DNA from: Procambarus clarkii
Taxonomy: Eukaryota; Arthropoda; Malacostraca; Decapoda; Cambaridae
Length of the DNA stretch: 64,000 nt
Direction: 5' to 3'
NCBI RefSeq assembly: GCF_040958095.1
Contig: NC_091227.1
Span: forward strand, 17,503,432 to 17,567,431
Shown here: positions 60,301 through 64,000 of the stretch, piece by piece
How the letters are laid out: each line of letters starts with the position of its first letter
Numbering within the stretch: the stretch's first letter is position 1
Position numbers and translations under genes: made by a program
Notes under the pieces: model-generated
Databases searched by the model: none
Seen by the model: the letters and a program-made list of their open reading frames with translations, nothing else
What the model was told of the DNA's origin: nothing

Positions 60301-61480
60301 ATGATAAATATGTTAGCCCTTTAATAGAAATTTCTGAAGATACTGATGTTTTAAGGGTTTAAACAGATGATCTGGTATATATATATTTTTAGCATTACTG
60401 AGGCCTTACTGTATCTTCATTATCATTTCCTGTAATTGCTCATGGTGTTTTTAAGTCAAGAGAGGATCAGAATAGGATTTTAATTCACTAGCCAGTTTTC
60501 TCTAGATACACTACAGTATATTTAATAAAATCTCTTTAGTAAAACTTTTTAATAGCTTGAGTATACGTACATGATATACTATATTATTTATTTCATTAAT
60601 ACAACATAAATTTAGTTTTCAGGAGCTAAGGAGCAAACAAGTGCAATATTTATATAAATAACCCTCAGCATTCCTCAGACACGACAAAAAGAAATGTATT
60701 ATAGCCAATACTGAGTGTCAGTACACCGGCATATAAAGTGGAGGAATTGATCTATTTTTGTTGTCTAGGTCAGCATTTGTCGCACTGGTTACACGTCACT
60801 GACCTTCATTTTTGTTTGTAAGTAATGGGTAATTATTTACATTCCTTTTATGTGTATCACTGAAGATATTTATAAACTCATCCTCAGTGTAGCATTATCT
60901 GTTGCTGATTTCCTAGCTTATGAACCGGCCAGTTTCATGCATATGCTGACAGGAGATAATGCTAAGAGAGGAGAGCGTGATAGAGCGGTTCACACTTTAG
61001 GACTGTGAATTTACAGTTTTATATTCTGGCTCATCAAACTTACTCCAATCAAATATTACTTTGAATATCCTTGTTCTTAAGATTGTACAGTACACATCTC
61101 ACTGTAGGAGAAATATTTAGATTGTTAAACAAGACATTTCTGTGTGTAATTTTATGAATATTTTCTTTTATTATTATAAACATAATTACAGTGTAGTTAG
61201 AGCATAGTATTTATACTGTATCTGTTTTAGTGCAAATGCTGCAAGTAACATTTAATGAACTCTTTTTGTATCAGAAAAGACTAGATGGTTTCTATAATCC
61301 CAGAGACTTTTGATTATCAAGGCTGTGCACCTGTTAATAGCTAACAATTTTCGATGTGCAAGGAAAAAAAAATCCTAATATTGTTAAAATGCATTCCCTG
61401 ATCACAGAAACAATAATAAAAATTTTTTATGTAACTTACTTTGATCATAGGGAAGCCTGGAAATCTCGTAATGATGTTAC
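60301..61480. other. AT-rich DNA, no gene seen
   Basis: No exon-like frame, RNA gene or recognised repeat. Confidence 0.5.
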
Positions 61481-61489
61481 GATTTACAC

Positions 61490-61757
61490 AGTCCCCATGG
61501 TGTAGTGGTTAAGACGCTCGCCTGGCGTTTCGCGAGTGCTTTGTCCTGAGTTCGTATCCTGGCCGAGGAGGATTTACTGGGCACAAATCCTTAAATGTAG
61601 CCTCTGTTTAACTCAACAGTAAAATGGGTACCTTGTTGTTAAACGATTTTTCGTGGGGTCGTATTCCGGGGAACATAGAATTAAAGACTTGCCCGACTGA
61701 CTGTACAAGAATGTAAGAACTCTTGTATATACTGTATAGATAAATAAAATAAATAAA
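61490..61757 (+). mobile_element. SINE family 3, full length
   Basis: A tRNA-like head TCCCCATGGTGTAGTGGTTA, AGACGCTCGCCTGGCGTTTC, with B-box-like GAGTTCGTATCC; body GAGGATTTACTGGGCACAAA, AGCCTCTGTTTAACTCAAC; tail GACTGTACAAGAATGTAAGA, ACTCTTGTATATACTG, then (AAATA)n. Near-twin of the 54127-54400 copy. Confidence 0.9.
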
Positions 61758-62066
61758 ATGAGCATTCATCGAGTAAGTGCTCTGGTGAGGCTGCACTGAG
61801 CCAGCTGTGATGCAGGATATGCTGCGAATATATTTTTTACATATTCCAATGTTTCATTTTATTTCTCTGGGTTTTTGCAGTGCTATTACAGTATTCAATA
61901 GTGTATCCTTTGAGAAATTTATGTAATGTGTGGAACATCGGAATGCTCAGATATATTCATGTCACCAAGATGCTTATGACAGTATATTAGTTGCTTAGAA
62001 TAATTAATAATTCTATTTTTGGTGTTATTATACTATATATATAAATAACTATGTAGATGAAAAGTC

Positions 62067-62175
62067 ACAATAACGTGGCTGAAAAATGTTGAACAAACCA
62101 CACACTAGAAATTGAAGAGACGACGACGTTTCGGTCCATTCTGGAACATTATCAAGTCGATTGTGATGAGACGAG
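62067..62175 (-). mobile_element. One-arm copy of the TTGACCAGACC element (inverse-arm form)
   Basis: It reads AAAAGTCACAATAACGTGGC, TGAAAAATGTTGAACAAACC, ACACACTAGAAATTGAAGAG, CGACGACGTTTCGGTCC. Relative to the tail, this copy keeps the second (inverse) arm, whereas the 8361 copy keeps the first. Confidence 0.8.
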
Positions 62176-62679
62176 GGAGGCAACGGTATTAAGTAGACAA
62201 GAGAGAGGTGAGGAGATGGAAATCTTAGAGGAAGATAAGAGCAAGGCCAAAGATATGGAAGGTAAGGTTTAATAAAGGGTGTAATAATAGAAATAAGACA
62301 GGGATCGTAAAAGAAAACAAGAGAAAGATAAAAGGGTAGGCTTATGTTAGGTCACGTTTGCTAGAAAGCTTAGAACATATGAAAAAGGGAAGAGTCAGCA
62401 GCAACAAAGCCAGGACTCGGTTCATGTAGGGTAGATTGTGTATCAGAGCAGATTAGACAAGATGCGTCTGTAGAGTAGAGGCAGGAAAGATTATTTTAGA
62501 GGAAGACCAGTCAATAGGATGATTAGAATCGCTCACATGACAGAAGAGAGCATTGTTTGTGTCTGCAGACTTACGAGGAGGATAGTATGAGGCTACAAGA
62601 TGACCTAGATAAACTGAAAGGAATGGTCCGACAAATGGTTACTAAAGTTCAACCCAGGTAATGAGCCTCTCAACCGTCA

Positions 62680-62850
62680 ATCAGTTGATTGATGGTTGAG
62701 AGGCGCGACCAAAGAGCCAAAGCTCAACCCCCGCAAGCACAACTAGGTGAGTACACACTCACACTTCACACTCAGCTCTCTCACTCTGTGTGTACTCACC
62801 TATTTGTGCTTGCGGGGGTTGAGCTTTGGCTCTTTGGTCCCGCATGTGTG
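62680..62850. mobile_element. Inverted pair of LINE 3' tails
   Basis: GACCAAAGAGCCAAAGCTCA, ACCCCCGCAAGCACAACTAG, GTGAGTACAC is followed after about 40 bases by its inverse, GTGTACTCACCTATTTGTGC, TTGCGGGGGTTGAGCTTTGG. The same tail occurs at about 19640-19695. Confidence 0.7.
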
Positions 62851-62879
62851 TGTGTGTGTGTGACCTCTTCTACAGAAAG

Positions 62880-63390
62880 ACAGCTGCTCTGGAGAAGGTA
62901 AAGGGGGAGAGAAGGGAAAAGTGAGGGAGTAAGAGAGAGGGAAGAGGAGTATAATAAAGAAGGGGGAAGAGAGAGAAAAGAAGGAACGAGGGGGAGAGAA
63001 ACGAGAAGAGGGCCTATCATGATCACGTCGTTACAACATGATAAGAGACAAAAAATATTTAGAGATAAACAGAGAAGAAAAAGTGAAAATGTTCACATGC
63101 GTGGAAGCTTGAGAAACAAATGACCTATAGTCATGTTAAACAGTGCTTTTTACCGTAAGAATATTAGGAAAATGGAATGAACTGAACGAGAAGGTTGTAT
63201 AGAAGCCAACTCCATTCATTAATTTCAAAATTAAAAGTAAATATGAAATATGATAGTTATAGGCGTCATTATATTCGGCAACTAGCGACTGGAAAAGTGT
63301 CTCCAAGTGATAAGCTCGATTCTACAGACACAAATAGACAAGTAAACACACACACACATACATACACACAGCAGCGTACTCTACACTGGC
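62880..63390. other. Purine-rich and low-complexity stretch, no gene seen
   Basis: A purine-rich GAGAGGGAAGAGGAG-type tract to about 63010, then AT-rich sequence and a (CA)n at 63346-63360 preceded by CGATTCTACAGACACAAATAG, a LINE-tail phrase. Confidence 0.5.
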
Positions 63391-63990
63391 GAAAATTAGA
63401 ACTTCATTCAGAAACCTAAATGAGGAAGCTTTTAGGGCGCTTTACACTGCCTACGTGAGACCCGTCTTGAGTATGCCGCGCCATCATGGAGCCCCCACCT
63501 GAAGAAACACATAAAGAAACTGGAGAAGGTTCAGAGGTTTGCGACGAGGCTTGTCCCAGAGTTACGAGGGATGGGATATGAAGAGCGGCTGAAGGAACTG
63601 AACCTAACGACACTAGAGAAAAGAAGGGAGAGAGGAGATATGATAGGGACATATAAAATACTCAGGGGAATTGATAAAGTGGAAATAGATGAAATGTTCA
63701 CACGTAATAATAACAGAACGAGGGGACATGGGTGGAAACTGGAAACTCAGATGAGTCACAGAGATGTTAGGAAGTTTTCTTTTAGCGTGAGAGTAGTAGA
63801 AAAATGGAATGCACTTGGGGAACAGGTTGTGGAAGCAAATACTATTCATACTTTTAAAACTAGGTATGATAGGGAAATGGGACAGGAGTCATTGCTGTAA
63901 ACAACCGATAGCTAGAAAGGCGGGATCCAAGAGTCAATGCTCGATCCTGCAAGCACATATAGGTGAGTACATATAGGTGAGTACTTAAAT
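63390..63990 (+). mobile_element. LINE ORF2 C-terminus and 3' end
   Basis: Frames read RALYTAYVRPVL, HIKKLEKVQRFATRLVPEL, MGYEERLKELNLTTLEKRRE, YKILRGIDKVEIDEMFTRNN, FSVRVVEKWNALGEQVVEAN and stop at 63898-63900. The 3' UTR, AGCTAGAAAGGCGGGATCCA, CTCGATCCTGCAAGCACATA, ends in two or three copies of ATAGGTGAGTAC. The last 109 codons are uninterrupted, so this is the youngest LINE copy in the window. Confidence 0.9.
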
Positions 63991-64000
63991 GAAACAGCAA

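Overview
This is eukaryotic nuclear DNA. It has multi-exon genes with GT/AG introns and very dense non-LTR retrotransposon and tRNA-derived SINE debris. It also has long (TA)n and (CA)n tracts, minisatellites, and no bacterial gene packing. The protein families and the repeats (a DIRS-type fragment, several LINE families, palindromic repeats around a shared ~70-base arm) fit an arthropod, most likely a decapod crustacean. That placement is inference, since no marker gene is present.

Two genes are supported. (1) On the minus strand at about 15083-10370 is an Ashwin (C2orf49) homologue: three clear coding exons plus a probable last exon ending in the family-typical Trp-Pro-stop. (2) On the plus strand at about 20839-58710 is a 16-exon gene for a BCAP/BANK1/Stumps (Dof) type signalling adaptor of about 1173 residues. 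It encodes a long Ser/Pro-rich N-terminus, a TIR domain, a DBB (Dof/BCAP/BANK) domain, ankyrin-like repeats, and a tyrosine- and proline-rich tail with a YxxM motif (PI3K p85 type) and YxN motifs (Grb2 type). From exon 2 on, junctions join in phase with consensus sites, with one exception. Exon 6 carries one extra T near 44679; without that base the family motif and the phase at both ends are restored. The exon 1-exon 2 link is supported only by phase.

Layout: 1-2110 LINE relic; 2111-10370 AT-rich, repeat-bearing, no gene recognised; 10370-15083 Ashwin, with DIRS-type debris and a 17-bp minisatellite in its introns; 15100-20400 SINEs, LINE pieces and a hairpin-rich repeat; 20400-58710 the adaptor gene, whose 14.7-kb first intron holds most of the mobile-element debris; 58711-64000 a 3' flank with SINEs, an inverted-repeat element copy and a LINE 3' end.

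The window is also a record of transposition. A 281-bp MITE sits inside a SINE with a 7-bp duplication, confirmed by an empty paralogous SINE elsewhere in the window. A palindromic repeat family inserts with 8-13-bp duplications in one-arm and two-arm forms. A 229-bp pogo/Tigger-like MITE has TA duplications. At least three SINE-LINE pairs share 3' tails. In exon 2 of the adaptor gene, a 25-bp tandem repeat has copied the 5' splice site, giving five consecutive donor-like sites.
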